DNA from: Dactylis glomerata
Taxonomy: Eukaryota; Streptophyta; Magnoliopsida; Poales; Poaceae
Reading direction: 5' to 3'
Assembly (NCBI GenBank): GCA_007115705.1
Contig: QXEO01000144.1
Span: 574,243-638,242, forward strand
DNA: 64,000 nt
The notes below the pieces were generated by a model, which had not been told where the DNA came from, did not search any database, and saw only the letters and a list, made by a program, of their open reading frames with translations. Made by a program: the position numbers and the translations under genes. Positions 21,683-33,815 of the stretch are shown here, piece by piece (position 1 is the stretch's first letter; the number at the start of each line of letters is the position of its first letter).

Positions 21683-23368
21683 TGATTGCCTAGTTGACTA
21701 GGAAGATTATTCTTCTTTGTTTCCTGGCAATGCTCCTTGTGCGTGGTGAATGACCAGCCCGTTGGGAACCCCAAGAGGAAGGTGTGATGAGTATAGCAGC
21801 TGGTTTTCCCTCAGTTAAGAAACCAAGGTTTATCATTCTTGGAGAGGAGAGACAAACGACTGAAGGTGATGCTTGCTAGTTTGCGACAGCTTCAGACAAT
21901 TTATATATGGCGCCTCGTCCAAGCTTTGCTTGCTAGCTGCAACGCGGAACCTGCACACAACACAACCAAGTACTTTGTTCCCAACTTGCGATGAGGTTGT
22001 CAATCTCACCGGTTTGCTTGAAACAAAGGTTATGAGCGTATCGAGTGGAAAACAATAGAGTATGCGAGTAAGGTAAACAGTGCGAGTAAAGTAAACAGGT
22101 GATAGCAATATGATGGAAATAGGACCGGGGTCCACAGTTCACTAGTGGTGTCTCTCCATAAGATAAATAACACATGCTGGGTAAACAAATTACAGTTGGG
22201 CAATTGATAGAATAAAGATAAATGTGATATGTCAAGAAGATCACTATGAGATTTACTCTGGGCATTACAACAAGATACATAGACCACCATCCAACTGCAT
22301 CTATGACTAATAATCCACTTGTGGCGAATCAATCTGAGAACTCCACAAGTATTAAGTTGCGAACAACAGATAATTGCATTAAGCAAAGTGTGTAATGTAA
22401 ACAAAGCATATGCCCTTGAGCATATGAATGTTGTTTTCTCCCTAGTAGCAACAGCACATCTACAACCTTAGAGGTTTCTATCACTCCCCCAGGTTAAATA
22501 GAGGCAAGAACCCACTATCGAGCATAAACACCCCCTCTTGGAGTCACTAGCAACTACTCGGCCAAGATAGCTACTAACAACGGAGAGCATACAAGATCAT
22601 AAACAACATAGAGATAACAAAAGATAATATTCAGTACAGCAACTCAATCATAAACACCAATATTCATCAGATCCCAACAAACCAAACATGTAGAATTACA
22701 TAACGGTGATCTCAATCATGTAGGGCAGCTCATGAGATCTAAAGATGAAGCACATGGTGGAGAAGACAACCATCTAGCTACTGCTATGGACCCATAGTCC
22801 AAGGTAGACTACTCACTCATCGCTCCGGAGGCAAGCATGGCGATGAAGAAGACCTCCGGTGGCGATTCCCCTCTCTGGCAGGGTGCCGGGAAGAGCTTCT
22901 GGACCCTCCCGATCTTCGGGTCGGCGGCGGCGGATCGCGATGTGTTCTGGAAAATTGATCGGGTACTTAGGTTTTTCCCGTCGGGGGGTCTTTATAGGCG
23001 AAGGGGCGATGTCAGAGGAGGGGCCAGGCGGCCTCACGCCAGGGTGGCGCGGCCCAGGCCCTGGCCGTGCCAGCCCTGTGTGTGGGGCCCCTGTGGCCCC
23101 CCTCCTACTCTCCTTCGGATCTCTGGAAGCTTCCGGGTAAAATAAGACTTCAGGAACTTGTTTCGTCCAATTCCGAGAATATTTCCTGTGTATCACTTCT
23201 GAAACACAAAAACAGCAGAAAACAGGGAACTGGCACTGTGGCAACTCGTTAGTAGGTTAGTTCCGGAAAATGCATAAAAGTGCCACGAAGTGTAACGAAA
23301 CAGTAGGCAAATGGTGTAAAAACAAGCATGGAAGCATCAAAAATTATAGATACGTTGGAGACGTATCA
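21683..23368 (-). repeat. 3' LTR of element C
   Basis: On the plus strand it reads TGATTGCCTAG ... GAGACGTATCA. In its own orientation it starts TGATACGTCTCCAACGTATC. A TATA box (TATAAAG on the minus strand) is at 22,990-22,996. Several GTG/ATG frames inside are not genes. Confidence 0.92.
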
Positions 23369-26303
23369 AGCATCCCCAAGCTTAACTCCTGCTCGTCCTC
23401 GAGTAGGTAAGTGATAACAAAAGAATAATTTTTGAGGTGACATGCACCTACACAATCTTGATCTTGTATGTAAGTATTTGTGAGCTGGGATCATAAGAAC
23501 TTAAAACATGGGCATGAAGATATAATCTTGACAATAAGAACTTAGCAACCATGTTGTAAACATGCAAATGAACACAAACAAAAGATCATGAAAATGAAAC
23601 AATGAAAGTCAAGCGTGTGTTCAAATCATAAGGAAAAACATACAAATGGTTTTCAGCTTGTCCTTCAAAGAGAGCAAAACATAAATGCATAGGATACCTT
23701 CAAGTTTAAGAGGGCGACTAGATACAAATAATTTGAGAACAAGTGAAACCAACAATATGAATCAATCAATGAAAACTTTGGGACAATGCACATTATACTA
23801 AGAATGACAACTATGCTCTCTTATGGTGCATAAAGATAGAAGGTGGTGACACAACATAAAAGTAGAAGAAAGGCCCTTCGCAGAGGGAAGCAGTGATTGC
23901 AAGTTTTATAACCTTCAAAAATTATGGTACTTGCTGGCTTTGAGCTCTCATTGCCCCCATCATAAGCATCTTGAATGGTTAAAGTTAATGCGAGAACAAT
24001 TATGATGCATATGCTTGAGAAATCATAAGTTGAAAACCTCGTGTCCCGTGAATACGAGTACCCAAACCTCATGCTACTTTACTTAGAGTCCCAAGCAAGG
24101 CTCTTGTCATTATAAGTATATGCATATCATTGAGAACCGCCAATGGGGTACCTCCGTGCCCGATGACATGGAACAAGCCCACATCAAAATCATAGGACAA
24201 GCAGACAATGAACACCTCGACATCTATTTTATTTGCCATTTGTTTAGCTTTTTATTGTGAGATGTGTCGTCATATGTTCACCATGGGTATGCTGCAAATT
24301 TCCACCATGAATTATGCATGGCTTAGATTAGCGGCCCGGCGTTTCCCTAACATATATACAAACTCTATGATCCCCACAAGATTCCCAATTCATTTCACAC
24401 CGCGGGCATCCATAAACAAAAGATCACGATATCAACTCAAATAAGAAGTGCAATGTTGAAAGCTTGCCCGTGACTGCATGGCTGGGCTAGTCTCCAACTT
24501 ACAAGTTGCAAGCATAACAACTCAATATAAGAGACCACAATGTCAAATTTTTAAGAACAGGAAAAAGTAAAGTGTGCCTTCCGGTTCGTGAGAGCTTTAC
24601 TGACCGAATTTCGCATAACACTGGTAAGAGTTTAATTTGAAGAGAAAACAAAAGCAAGTCAAATTTACTTGGAATAGCAAATTGCTAGTAGGTATGTATG
24701 GTGGACACTTGGGAAAACTTTGGGTTTTAGGAGTTGGATGCACGAGTAGAGCTCATACTCAGTACAAGGCGAGGGCTAGCAAAAGACTGGGAGCGACCAA
24801 CTAAGAGAGCAATAATGGCCATAATCATGCAAAGCGACAAAGCGACATTAAAAGAAGCATAAGATGGCATCAAAAGTCAAAAAATAAATGATCATAGAGG
24901 CTATTGGCGACTTTGTAAGAGTCTAACATGTGTGAGCATGCGCCAAGTCAACCCAAATAAAGCATCAAGGAGAAAACCAAAATAATGCTTCCATACAATA
25001 AAAACAACGCATGATTTTTTCAAAGGCTCATTAAGCAATCTCAGTTATTTGAGACAAGTCATGCTATAGCAAAACCACTAAGCATACCATCAAAAATACA
25101 TCAAGCATGACATGAAAAAGCCTAAGCCGCAGTCTACACAAGCTCCTTCTTGTACCACTATTTTGCATAAAGCTTTTTCTCTTTTCCAACACCATTTGAA
25201 ATTTTTATAAACACCTCTTTTGATGAAAACCAATAAAGACCAGAGGCAAAAATACACCTTGATGAAAAGATTATGACAAGGTCTGAACGCAAATCAAGGC
25301 GAAAACGAAAACCAAAAGCAGTAGCAGAAAAAGAAGAATACTCGGTAAAATTGTAAGAATGAAAAATGGAGTGTTCTTTGCAAATGAAAACGAGTACATC
25401 TCCTCCAAAGGAAATTTGTTGGGGTCCAACCATTTATTGCAGCAAACAAACTAAAACCAACTAAGAAAACTAAAACAACTGACGCTCCAAGAAAAACACA
25501 TAGTGCATGAAGCAATAAAAATATAGTGTCTTGAAAGGTGACCTGATTTTTGCCGATGAAGAAGGGGTGCCTCGGGGGCATCCCCAAGCTTTAACGCTTG
25601 TACTTCTTGGATATTTCTTGGGGTGATGCATGGGCATCCCCAAGCTTGAGCTTTTGTCCATTCTTCAACTCATCTCATCATTCTCCAATCCCTACACTTG
25701 AAAACTTCCTTCATACAAAACAAAACACAATTCTATTAGCAACATTAGTGCAAGCATAACATATAATCAACCTCTTTTTGCTTCAGGTTTCAACCCAAAA
25801 CCACCACATATATAGCATATACTACTGTAGCAACCTCCCCAAAAGTTCCGTGATCAAAAGAACTCAAAAGAAAGCGATAAAGTGGCAAACACAAATATTG
25901 GCAGAAATCTGTCAAAAATGAACAGCTGACAAAGGTCGAATTTTTGAGGGGTTTTCTGTTGCTCAAATCAAAAAGTGTTCAACTAACGAAAGTTTGGATA
26001 AAACCTGGGGCATAATCACAAGAAATCGCAGGTCCAAAATACATACAGAGAATTTATACGAATTTTTACGGTGCAGCACCAAAAACAGTTTCAGAACAGC
26101 AACATCCCCAAATCTTTACCTCACTCAAATTAGAGGCTTCTCTTGGCACAAAAACAAAATAAAAAAAGATAAGGAGCGGTCATTACAGTAGTAATGACTT
26201 CCAAGACTCAAATAAAAGAAAAAGTACTGAAAATAAAACATTGGGTTATCTCCCAAGAGTGCTTTTCTTTAACGCCTTTGAGCTAGGCGCAGAAAATTGC
26301 GAA

Positions 26304-26897
26304 TCAAGTATTTTCAGAAGAAGCATTAAGATCAACTGCAGAGGTCTTATCAATAAGGCATTGTATTTCATCCACATAAGTTTCAGAGGACCCTTTGTGA
26401 TCACGCTTTGGTTCACTAAAATCACAAAAAAGATTTTTGGGACAGATCCAGTCAAAATTATTTTCGAAAGCTTCACACAATCCCAAGAGCTTGCTAGGTA
26501 TAGGTATTTCGGCTCCTTCATCATTAGTACTAATAACCTTTATAGGTGAACCGAGTTTATTAAAACGTTTAAGAACTTTTCTAGCTTCAATAACGATATC
26601 TTTAAATTCTATGCGCAAAGTTTCCAAGATAAAAGCTTTCTTTTCGGGATCCTCAATTTCATGAAGCTTAAGGAACATGTATTGCATAAAAGGATTAAGA
26701 CTTACAAACCTAGCTTCTAACATGTGAACTAAATAAGCAGAAGCAACTTCATAACTAGGGGCTAGCTCAACCAAAGATTTTTCCTCAACTTCCTCATGCA
26801 TACTAATGTGATTAAAGAACTCCTCAATGTTACTTTTACCAATGATAGAACCACTACCTACTGAGAGGTCCTCCAGAACGTACTTAGGGATCAACAT
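26304..26897 (-). CDS. 197-aa conserved ORF of the non-autonomous family (copy in C)
   Basis: Starts MLIPKYVLEDLSVGSGSIIG, about 185 bp inside the 5' LTR, in the position normally taken by gag. It is predicted soluble, rich in Leu/Glu helices, with no membrane segment, zinc knuckle or catalytic motif. Homologues of identical length occur in D (36,622-37,215) and H (44,649-45,242). Conserved blocks are EEFFNHIS, AYLVHMLEARF, IPIPSKLLGL and FDWICP. I do not recognise the family. It could be a reduced capsid-like or RNA-packaging protein, but that is speculation. The frame is intact. Confidence 0.75.
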   Translation of the reverse strand: MLIPKYVLEDLSVGSGSIIGKSNIEEFFNHISMHEEVEEKSLVELAPSYEVASAYLVHMLEARFVSLNPFMQYMFLKLHEIEDPEKKAFILETLRIEFKDIVIEARKVLKRFNKLGSPIKVISTNDEGAEIPIPSKLLGLCEAFENNFDWICPKNLFCDFSEPKRDHKGSSETYVDEIQCLIDKTSAVDLNASSENT

Positions 26898-27055
26898 GAT
26901 GAACTAAAGTAAAGAAACAACAACTACCAAGGATTCTAATTTTTTTGGGTTTTTGATAAAAACGATGCAGGTAAAATAAATAAAGTAAAGCAAAACTATA
27001 ACAAAGTAAAGGATGTGCGTGCGAAAAACTCCCCTCGCAGAAGTCTTCTACTTCC

Positions 27056-27073
27056 TCCCCGGCAACGACGCCA
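27056..27073 (-). other. Primer-binding site of element C
   Basis: TCCCCGGCAACGACGCCA on the plus strand, the reverse complement of the tRNA-Asp-type site with one mismatch, 10 bases from the LTR. Confidence 0.85.
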
Positions 27074-27083
27074 GAAAAACAGC

Positions 27084-28758
27084 TGATTGCCTAGTTGACT
27101 AGGAAGATTATTCTTCTTCGTTTCCCGGCAATGCTCCTTGTGCGTGGTGAATGACCAGCCCGTTGGGAACACCAAGAGGAAGGTGTGATGAGTATAGTAG
27201 CTGGTTTTCCCTCAGTTAAGAAACTAAGGTTTATCGTTCTTGGAGAGGAGAGACAAATGACTGAAGGTGATGCTTGCTAGTTTGCGACAGCTCCGGACAA
27301 TTTATATATGGCGCCTCGTCCAAGCTTTGCTTGTTAGCTGCAACGCGGAACCTGCACACAACATAACCAAGTACTTTGTTCCCAACTTGCGATGAGGTTG
27401 TCAATCTCACCGGTTTGCTTGAAACAAAGGTTATGAGCGTATCGAGTGGAAAACAATAGAGTATGCGAGTAAAGTAAACAGTGCGAGTAAAGTAAACAGG
27501 TGATAGCAATATGATGGAAATAGGACCGGGGTCCACAGTTCACTAGTGGTGTCTCTCCATAAGATAAATAACACATGCTGGGTAAACAAATTACAGTTGG
27601 GCAATTGATAGAATAAAGACAAATGTGATATGTCAAGAAGATCACTATGAGATTTACTCTGGGCATTACAACAAGATACATAGACCACCATCCAACTGCA
27701 TCTATGACTAATAATCCACTTGTGGCGAATCAATCCGAGAACTCCACAAGTATTAAGTTGCGAACAACAGATAATTGCATTAAGCAAAGTGTGTAATGTA
27801 AACAAAGCATATGCCCTTGAGCATATGAATGTTGTTTTCTCCCTAGTAGCAACAGCACATCTACAACCTTAGAGGTTTCTGTCACTCCCCCAGGTTAAAT
27901 AGAGGCATGAACCCACTATCGAGCATAAATACCCCCTCTTGGAGTCACTAGCAACTACTCGGCCAAGATAGCTATTAACAACGGAGAGCATGCAAGATCA
28001 TAAACAACATAGAGATAACAAAAGATAATATTCAGTACAGCAACTCAATCATAAACACCAATATTCATCGGATCCTAACAAACCAAACATGTAGAATTAC
28101 ATAACGGTGATCTCAATCATGTAGGGCAGCTCATGAGATCTAAACATGAAGCACTTGGTGGAGAAGACAACCATCTAGCTACTGCTATGGACCCATAGTC
28201 CAAGGTAGACTACTCACTCATCGCTCCGGAGGCAAGCATGGCGATGAAGAAGACCTCCGGTGGCGATTCCCCTCTCCGGTAGGGTGCCGGGAAGAGCTTC
28301 TGGACCCTCCCGATCTTCGGGTCGGCGGCGGCGGATCGCGATGTGTTCTGGAAAATTGATCGGGTACTTAGGTTTTTCCCGTCGGGGGGTCTTTATAGGC
28401 GAAGGGGCGATGTCAGAGGAGGGGCCAGGCGGCCTCACGCCAGGGTGGCGCGGCCCAGGCCCTGGCCGCGCCAGCCCTGTGTGTGGGGCCCCTGTGGGCC
28501 CCCTCCTACTCTCCTTCGGATCTCTGGAAGCTTCCGGGTAAAATAAGACTTCAGGAACTTGTTTCGTCCAATTCCGAGAATATTTCCTGTGTATCACTTC
28601 TGAAACACAAAAACAGCAGAAAACAGGGAACTGGCACTATGGCAACTCGTTAGTAGGTTAGTTCCAGAAAATGCATAAAAGTGCCACGAAGTGTAACGAA
28701 ACAGTAGGCAAATGGTGTAAAAACAAGCATGGAGCATCAAAAATTATAGATACGTTGG
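27084..28758 (-). repeat. 5' LTR of element C (outer 10 bp missing)
   Basis: Matches 21,683-23,368 but stops at TACGTTGG, lacking the terminal AGACGTATCA. Element B sequence resumes at once with TTATAGGATG. The TATA box (minus) is at 28,391-28,397. Confidence 0.9.
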
Positions 28759-29788
28759 TTATAGGATGTGCATTGATTATAGGAAGGTAAACAAAGTTGC
28801 TACGAAAGATCATTATCTTTTACCGTTTATAGATCAGATGTTAGAAAGGTTGTCTAAGAAGACTCATTTTTGTTTCCTTGATGGTTATTCTGGTTTTTCT
28901 CAAATTGCTGTTAAGAAGGAAGATCAAGAGAAAACCACTTTTACTTGTCCTTATGGAACTTATGCTTATAGACGTATGCCGTTTGGTTTATGCAATGCTC
29001 CTGCTACTTTTCAAAGATGCATGTCTGCTATTTTTCATGGCTTTTGTGAAGAAATTGTGGAGGTCTTCATGGACGATTTTTCCGTCTATGGAACTTCTTT
29101 TGATAATTGTTTGCACAACCTTGATAAAGTTTTGCAGAGGTGCGAAGAAACTAACCTTGTTCTTAATTGGGAGAAATGCCACTTTATGGTGAATGAAGGA
29201 ATTGTCCTTGGACATAAAATTTCTGAAAGAGGTATTGAAGTTGACAGAGCAAAAGTGGAGGCAATTGAGTAAATGCCCTATCCCAGAGATGTTAAAGGTA
29301 TTCGTAGTATTCTTGGTCATGCTGGTTTCTATAGGAGGTTTATTAAAGATTTCTCTAAGATTTCAAAGCCTCTTACTAATCTTCTTCAAAAAGATGTACC
29401 ATTTGTCTTTGATGATGATTGTAAGGAAGCTTTTGAAACTCTTAAAAAGGCTTTAACTACTGCTCCTATTGTTCAACCACCTGATTGGAATTTACCTTTT
29501 GAAATTATATGTGATGCTAGTGATTTTGCTGTTGGTGCTGTTCTTGGACAGCGAGTAGATAATAAGTTGAATGTTATTCATTATGCTAGTAAGACTCTTG
29601 ATGCTGCTCAGAAGAATTATGCTACTACTGAGAAAGAGTTTCTTGCTGTTGTTTTTGCATGTGATAAGTTTAGATCTTACATTGTTGATTCTAAAGTTAC
29701 TATTCATACTGATCATGCTGCTATTAGATATCTTATGACTAAGAAGGATGCTAAGCCTAGGCTTATTAGATGGGTGTTGCTTTTATAA
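28759..29788 (+). pseudogene. pol: Reverse transcriptase and RNase H of B
   Basis: Resumes the reverse transcriptase cut by C: MCIDYRKVNKVATKDHYLLP, CFLDGYSGFSQI, MPFGLCNAPATFQRCM, and the catalytic FMDDFSVYG (FMDD instead of YVDD/YADD, typical of Athila-type elements). VLGHKISERGIEVD follows. TAA at 29,270-29,272 (Lys expected) interrupts it. The RNase H follows in the same frame: EIICDASDFAVGAVLGQR, TTEKEFLAVVFACDKFRSY, TIHTDHAAIRYL. TAA at 29,786-29,788 (Gln expected) is a second stop. Confidence 0.92.
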
Positions 29789-31285
29789 GAATTTGATTTG
29801 CATATCGTAGATAGGAAAGGTGCTAAAAATCCTGTGGCTGACAACTTGTCTAGATTGGAAAACATTTCTTTTGATCCTATTCCTGTTAATGATAGTTTTC
29901 CAAATGAACAGCTGGCTGCAATAAATGTAACTTCGCGAGACCTTCCTTGGTATGCTGATTATGCTATCTTTATTGTTTCCAAGTATTTGGCTCCAACCTT
30001 TACAGCTCAGCAAAGAAGAAAATTCTTCTATGATTTGAGGCATTACTTTTGGGATGACCCACACTTATATAAAGAAGGAGTTGATGGTATTATGAGAAGA
30101 TGCGTACCGGAATATGAGCAACAAGAGATATTAAGAAAGTGCCATAGCAGCGCCTATGGAGGGCATCATGCTAGAGATAGAACCGCGCAGAAGGTTCTAC
30201 AATCAGGTTTTTATTGGCCAACCCTCTTTAAAGATGCCAGAAGGTATGTTTTATCTTGCGATGAATGTCAAAGAGTTGGTAATATTTCTAGACGCAATGA
30301 AATGCCCATGAATTACACTCTTGTTATTGAACCGTTTGATTGTTGGGGATTTGACTTCATGGGTCCTTTTCCTCCTTCAAAAGGCTATACCCATATACTT
30401 GTTGCTGTTGATTATGTTACTAAATGGGTAGAAGCCATACCTACAAAGAGTGCCGATGGTGAGACCTCGTTAAAAATGCTTAAGGATGTTATTTTTCCTA
30501 GGTTTGGTGTGCCTAGATATCTTATGACTGACGGAGGTTCTCATTTTATTCACGGTAGTTTTAGAAAAACTCTTGCTAAATATGATGTTAATCATAGAAT
30601 TGCTTCTGCTTATCATCCCCAAACTAGTGGGCAGGTAGAGCTTTCTAATAGAGAAATCAAGTCTATCTTGCAGAAGACTGTTAGTAGATCTAGGAAAAAC
30701 TGGGCTAGTAAGTTAAATGATGCTTTATGGGCTTATAGAACTGCTTATAAGAACCCCGTGGGTATGTCTCCTTATAAGATGGTTTATGGAAAAGCGTGTC
30801 ACTTGCCCTTAGAATTAGAACACAAAGCTTTTTGGGCAGTGAGAGAGCTTAATAGAGATTTTAAACTAGCTGGTAAGAAAAGGTTATTAGATTTGAGTTC
30901 TCTAGATGAGTGGAGAAACGAAGCGTATGAGAATGCCAGCCTTTTTAAAGAGAAAGTCAAGCAATGGCATGATAAGAGAATTCTTAAGAGAGAGTTTCAT
31001 GTTGGTGAGAAAGTTCTATTGTATAGGTCTCGTCTCAGATTTTTTGCAGGAAAATTACTCTCTAAATGGGAAGGACCATATGTTATTGTGGAAGTGTACC
31101 GCTCAGGTGCTATTAAGATCGCTTCATTGAAAGATGACTCTACACAAGTGGTGAATGGGCAAAGACTCAAACATTATATTTCTGGAGATTCTTATAATGA
31201 AGATGTTGATGTTATTGAAATAGTTTCTCCGGAAGAATTCATCCAAGACAAATTGCAGGTACCTGCAGAGTTCGTTTTTGAATAG
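29789..31285 (+). pseudogene. pol: Integrase of B
   Basis: In frame with the preceding pol after the TAA at 29,786, and open to the normal end. Zn-binding: HSSAYGGHH and CDEC. Catalytic D-D-E: GFDFMGPFPP, MTDGGSHF, QVELSNREIK. The C-terminal KLLSKWEGPYVIVEVY is a GPY/F-type module. It ends VPAEFVFE before TAG. About 495 codons, the best preserved part of B. Confidence 0.93.
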
Positions 31286-31402
31286 GTAACAGTTCTAGTC
31301 AGAGAAGTTTCGCGAAAAGCTCTTTCTTTAATAGTTTTGCTGTTTTTACTAAATATGAAAAATCACGAGACGAAAACGGGCAGGAAAAGGAGTCCGTGTG
31401 CT

Positions 31403-31456
31403 TCTCACACATAGGTGGCACGGGCCCACCCCTGGCCGCGCCACCCAGGTGTGAGA
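31403..31456. promoter_or_regulatory. GC-rich hairpin/promoter-like module before ORF3 of B
   Basis: TCTCACAC and GGTGGC (31,403-31,419) pair with GCCACC and GTGTGAGA (31,440-31,456). About 70 bases further on, GCCTATTTAACCCCCC (around 31,529-31,544) parallels the TATA region of the H-family LTRs (GCCTATAAAGACCCCCC). I read it as an internal promoter for the third ORF; transcription is untested. Confidence 0.45.
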
Positions 31457-31623
31457 GCACCCCGGAACTCGTTTCCGTCCCGGTTTCCTCCTGTGATTTT
31501 GTTTCGATGTATAATTTTTGCCTATTTAACCCCCCAGAGTCCCCAAGGTCTGTATATCGTTTTCTCGTCGTGTTTTGTTTCGAGCTGTTTCTATCAGGGA
31601 TTGCTCTCGGCTTTGGAGTTACA

Positions 31624-32124
31624 ATGTCTTCGTCCGGTCCATCTGAGGAGAACCCTCTTGCGGATTCCATCAATCCGTACATGAGGGAGCTGAGGATGCA
31701 TCTGTAGTAGTTGTCACTCAAGGATGGAGAGTTGCAGATTAAAGATGTTCAAGGACCCAAGGGAGAAGGGAGTCTTGAAGCAAGGATGGAAGCACTGGAA
31801 CAAGAAGTTTTCAAATACAAGAAGATGGTAGAACGCGAGGTGGACATTATCTATAGGATTAATCAAGAGCTTGTTGCCAAGTACAAGAAGGAGACTACAG
31901 AGCTCTGGAGGGATATCCTCTCACTCCAGGAGATGACTAGCCAATTACAAGCACAACTCTACGACATGCAGAACCAAAATTGTGAGTATGAAGCTAGATT
32001 TCAACAAATGAGTGCTGCTGCAAGTTTCAGAATTTTGGAGACCAAGACATCCTTCCTTGACGGAGGACCTCTGCCTTGGAAGTATGATAACGATGAAGAT
32101 TCACCGCCACCGCCAAAGAAGTAA
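31624..32124 (+). pseudogene. ORF3 of element B: coiled-coil protein of unknown function
   Basis: ATG 31,624 (MSSSGPSEENPLADSINPYM), two consecutive TAG at 31,705-31,710 where two Gln are expected, then open to TAA at 32,124. The second part (EARMEALEQEVFKYKKMVER..., ELWRDILSLQEMTSQLQAQL) has strong heptad character, so a coiled coil is likely. It ends in an acidic tail and PPPPKK. No signal peptide or transmembrane segment is present, so it is not a classical envelope. It occupies the post-integrase position typical of Athila elements. Confidence 0.7.
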
Positions 32125-33815
32125 TTCGTCATCGGTATAGGCATCCCCTTGGCTTGTTCCAAGCTTGGGGGAGTGCCGCAGTATCACATCATTACCTTTT
32201 GCTCATTTACTTTTCAAGTAGAGTCATATCATGAATAGAGAAGTTATCTTATAGAATAGTTTGCAGTTTGGAAGTATCCTCCTTAGTTGGTTATCTATGT
32301 ATCCCTTGGTGTGAGTTGCGGTAATAAAATATTAATGAGAAGTTTTATCATTTACTTTCCGCACACTTTATGTTAGTTTGCAATCTCTCTTGTATGACTA
32401 GTCTTGTTGATTGGTATTGGTATCACTTTGGGAGCATGAGTAAATTTAGTTGGTTTTGGCAAACCTAGCTTGGTCAGTAGCAACTTTACCTTGAGGTTTG
32501 AGTAGAAAAGAATAAAGAAGTGCTTGTAGTTACATCACTTCAGTTTATCCTTCATGTTTGGCTTATAAGCATTGTTATTCCTAAAGTCAAAATCGTTGTA
32601 CCTTCAAGGGAGTTTGCATGATTGTTCTTATTATATGTATGTTTGTCTGTTACATGCAACTCTTATGCTTGCTACCCAGCCTTGCTAGCCAAAAACCTGT
32701 ACTGAGAGGAAATACTTCTCGTGCATCCAAATCCCAAAGCCAAGTCACTTCCAAAGAGTCCACTATAAATTCCTATGTATGGTATTTCAAGCCATTCCAA
32801 GTAAATTTTCACGTGCTACCTTTCAAAAACCTTCAAACACTTCTCATTTTGTGCCACTGTTTTTAGCTCATGAGGACGTAGTGGATGGGTTTATTATCTT
32901 CCATACTAAATTAAGTACCCCTCGACTAGAGAGCTTCATCTGCTCGTCATTAATTTTGCAAGGGAGCTGGTCAGACCATTATAATCTCAAAAAGAAAAGA
33001 AAAAGAAAAGCACTCCTCCATGGTATGTGAAAGTTGGTTGGCACCCGATGGAATCGGTTAGCCATGGTTTGAGAAAGGAAAAAGGTGGGGAGGAGTGCAA
33101 AGCTATAAAAGAGCACCAATGTGCCAATTAATCAAACATCTTTGAACCGCTCTCACTTGTTTAGTATGGAAGATATCAAGAACTCCGTTGCTAGTCGTTG
33201 ACAAAAGCAACCACCTCTCAAAATAACTTTTTACCTCTGTTTTGCAAATGAAAAGCTATAGCACATGTTTAATCCCTGCTTCCCTCTGCGAAGGGCCTAT
33301 CTTTTACTTTTATGTTGAGTCAACCTATTCCCTTCTATCTCAAGCAAGCATTTGAGTTGTTATGTTTCACTCATCCATCTATTGATCTGTTTAATCATGT
33401 TTACTATCTTCCTTGTTTTGTACAATGCTTTTGTCTGAAGGAATATAAATTTGAAAGCTTTCTATGAATACAAAAGTTTATTTTGTTGAGCATATGGTCT
33501 TTGCTATATTAGCTCTGTTTTAAAAGGCTCCATTTAAAAGAAAAAATAGCTTGTTCATCATTCTTTGACCAAGAACTAAGGTTTGCCATTGCCAATTATA
33601 GTTTACCTTGTGCATCTTTACATGTGATTCCCTTTTACCTATTGCAAGTCTATATCTTATAAATGGAAGTTGCTGTCTATTATAATTTGTGCCTTGGTGA
33701 ATGCAATGCTTCTTGTCCGTATTTTGATTATCGACACTTCACTCCATAAACCTGTGGTCATGTTTACCGAGTTTAGTTTTCGCTTGGGGACAAGCGAGGT
33801 CTAAGCTTGGGGGGT
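32125..33815. other. Non-coding spacer of B between ORF3 and the 3' LTR
   Basis: AT-rich. It contains an internal polypurine-like AAGCTTGGGGGAG at 32,162-32,174 and blocks shared with the matching spacers of G, H and C (for example TCGTGCATCCAA near 32,720 and CTGCTTCCCTCTGCGAAGGG near 33,277). Short ORFs here are not conserved. Confidence 0.7.
33803..33815 (+). other. 3' polypurine tract of B
   Basis: AAGCTTGGGGGGT directly abuts the 3' LTR and would prime plus-strand DNA synthesis. Confidence 0.8.

Larger units (their letters stand above)
23369..27083 (-). other. Internal region of element C outside the ORF
   Basis: Non-coding apart from 26,304-26,897. In element orientation it holds the primer site, the ORF, two polypurine-like motifs (25,632-25,648 and 25,574-25,592, CATCCCCAAGCTT on the plus strand) and a long AT-rich spacer ending in the 3' polypurine tract at 23,369-23,384. 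It is collinear with the interior of H. Confidence 0.8.
21683..28758 (-). mobile_element. Non-autonomous Athila-type element C (minus strand)
   Basis: 7.1 kb with LTRs of 1,686 and about 1,675 bp, a tRNA-Asp-type primer site at the right, and an internal region of only 3.7 kb that holds a 197-aa ORF but no gag, protease, reverse transcriptase or integrase that I can see. It is the same family as D, F, H and I. The two LTRs differ by roughly 30 changes (about 1.8% by quick hand comparison), making it younger than H. It disrupts the reverse transcriptase of B. Confidence 0.88.

Noticed and set aside
22030..23244. Frames of 100-145 codons in the LTRs of C, H and relatives (22,030-23,244, 27,231-28,597, 43,706-44,662, 49,051-50,121)
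   Set aside because: They recur because the LTRs recur; stops and starts shift between copies and they overlap U3/R/U5 signals, so they are not protein-coding.
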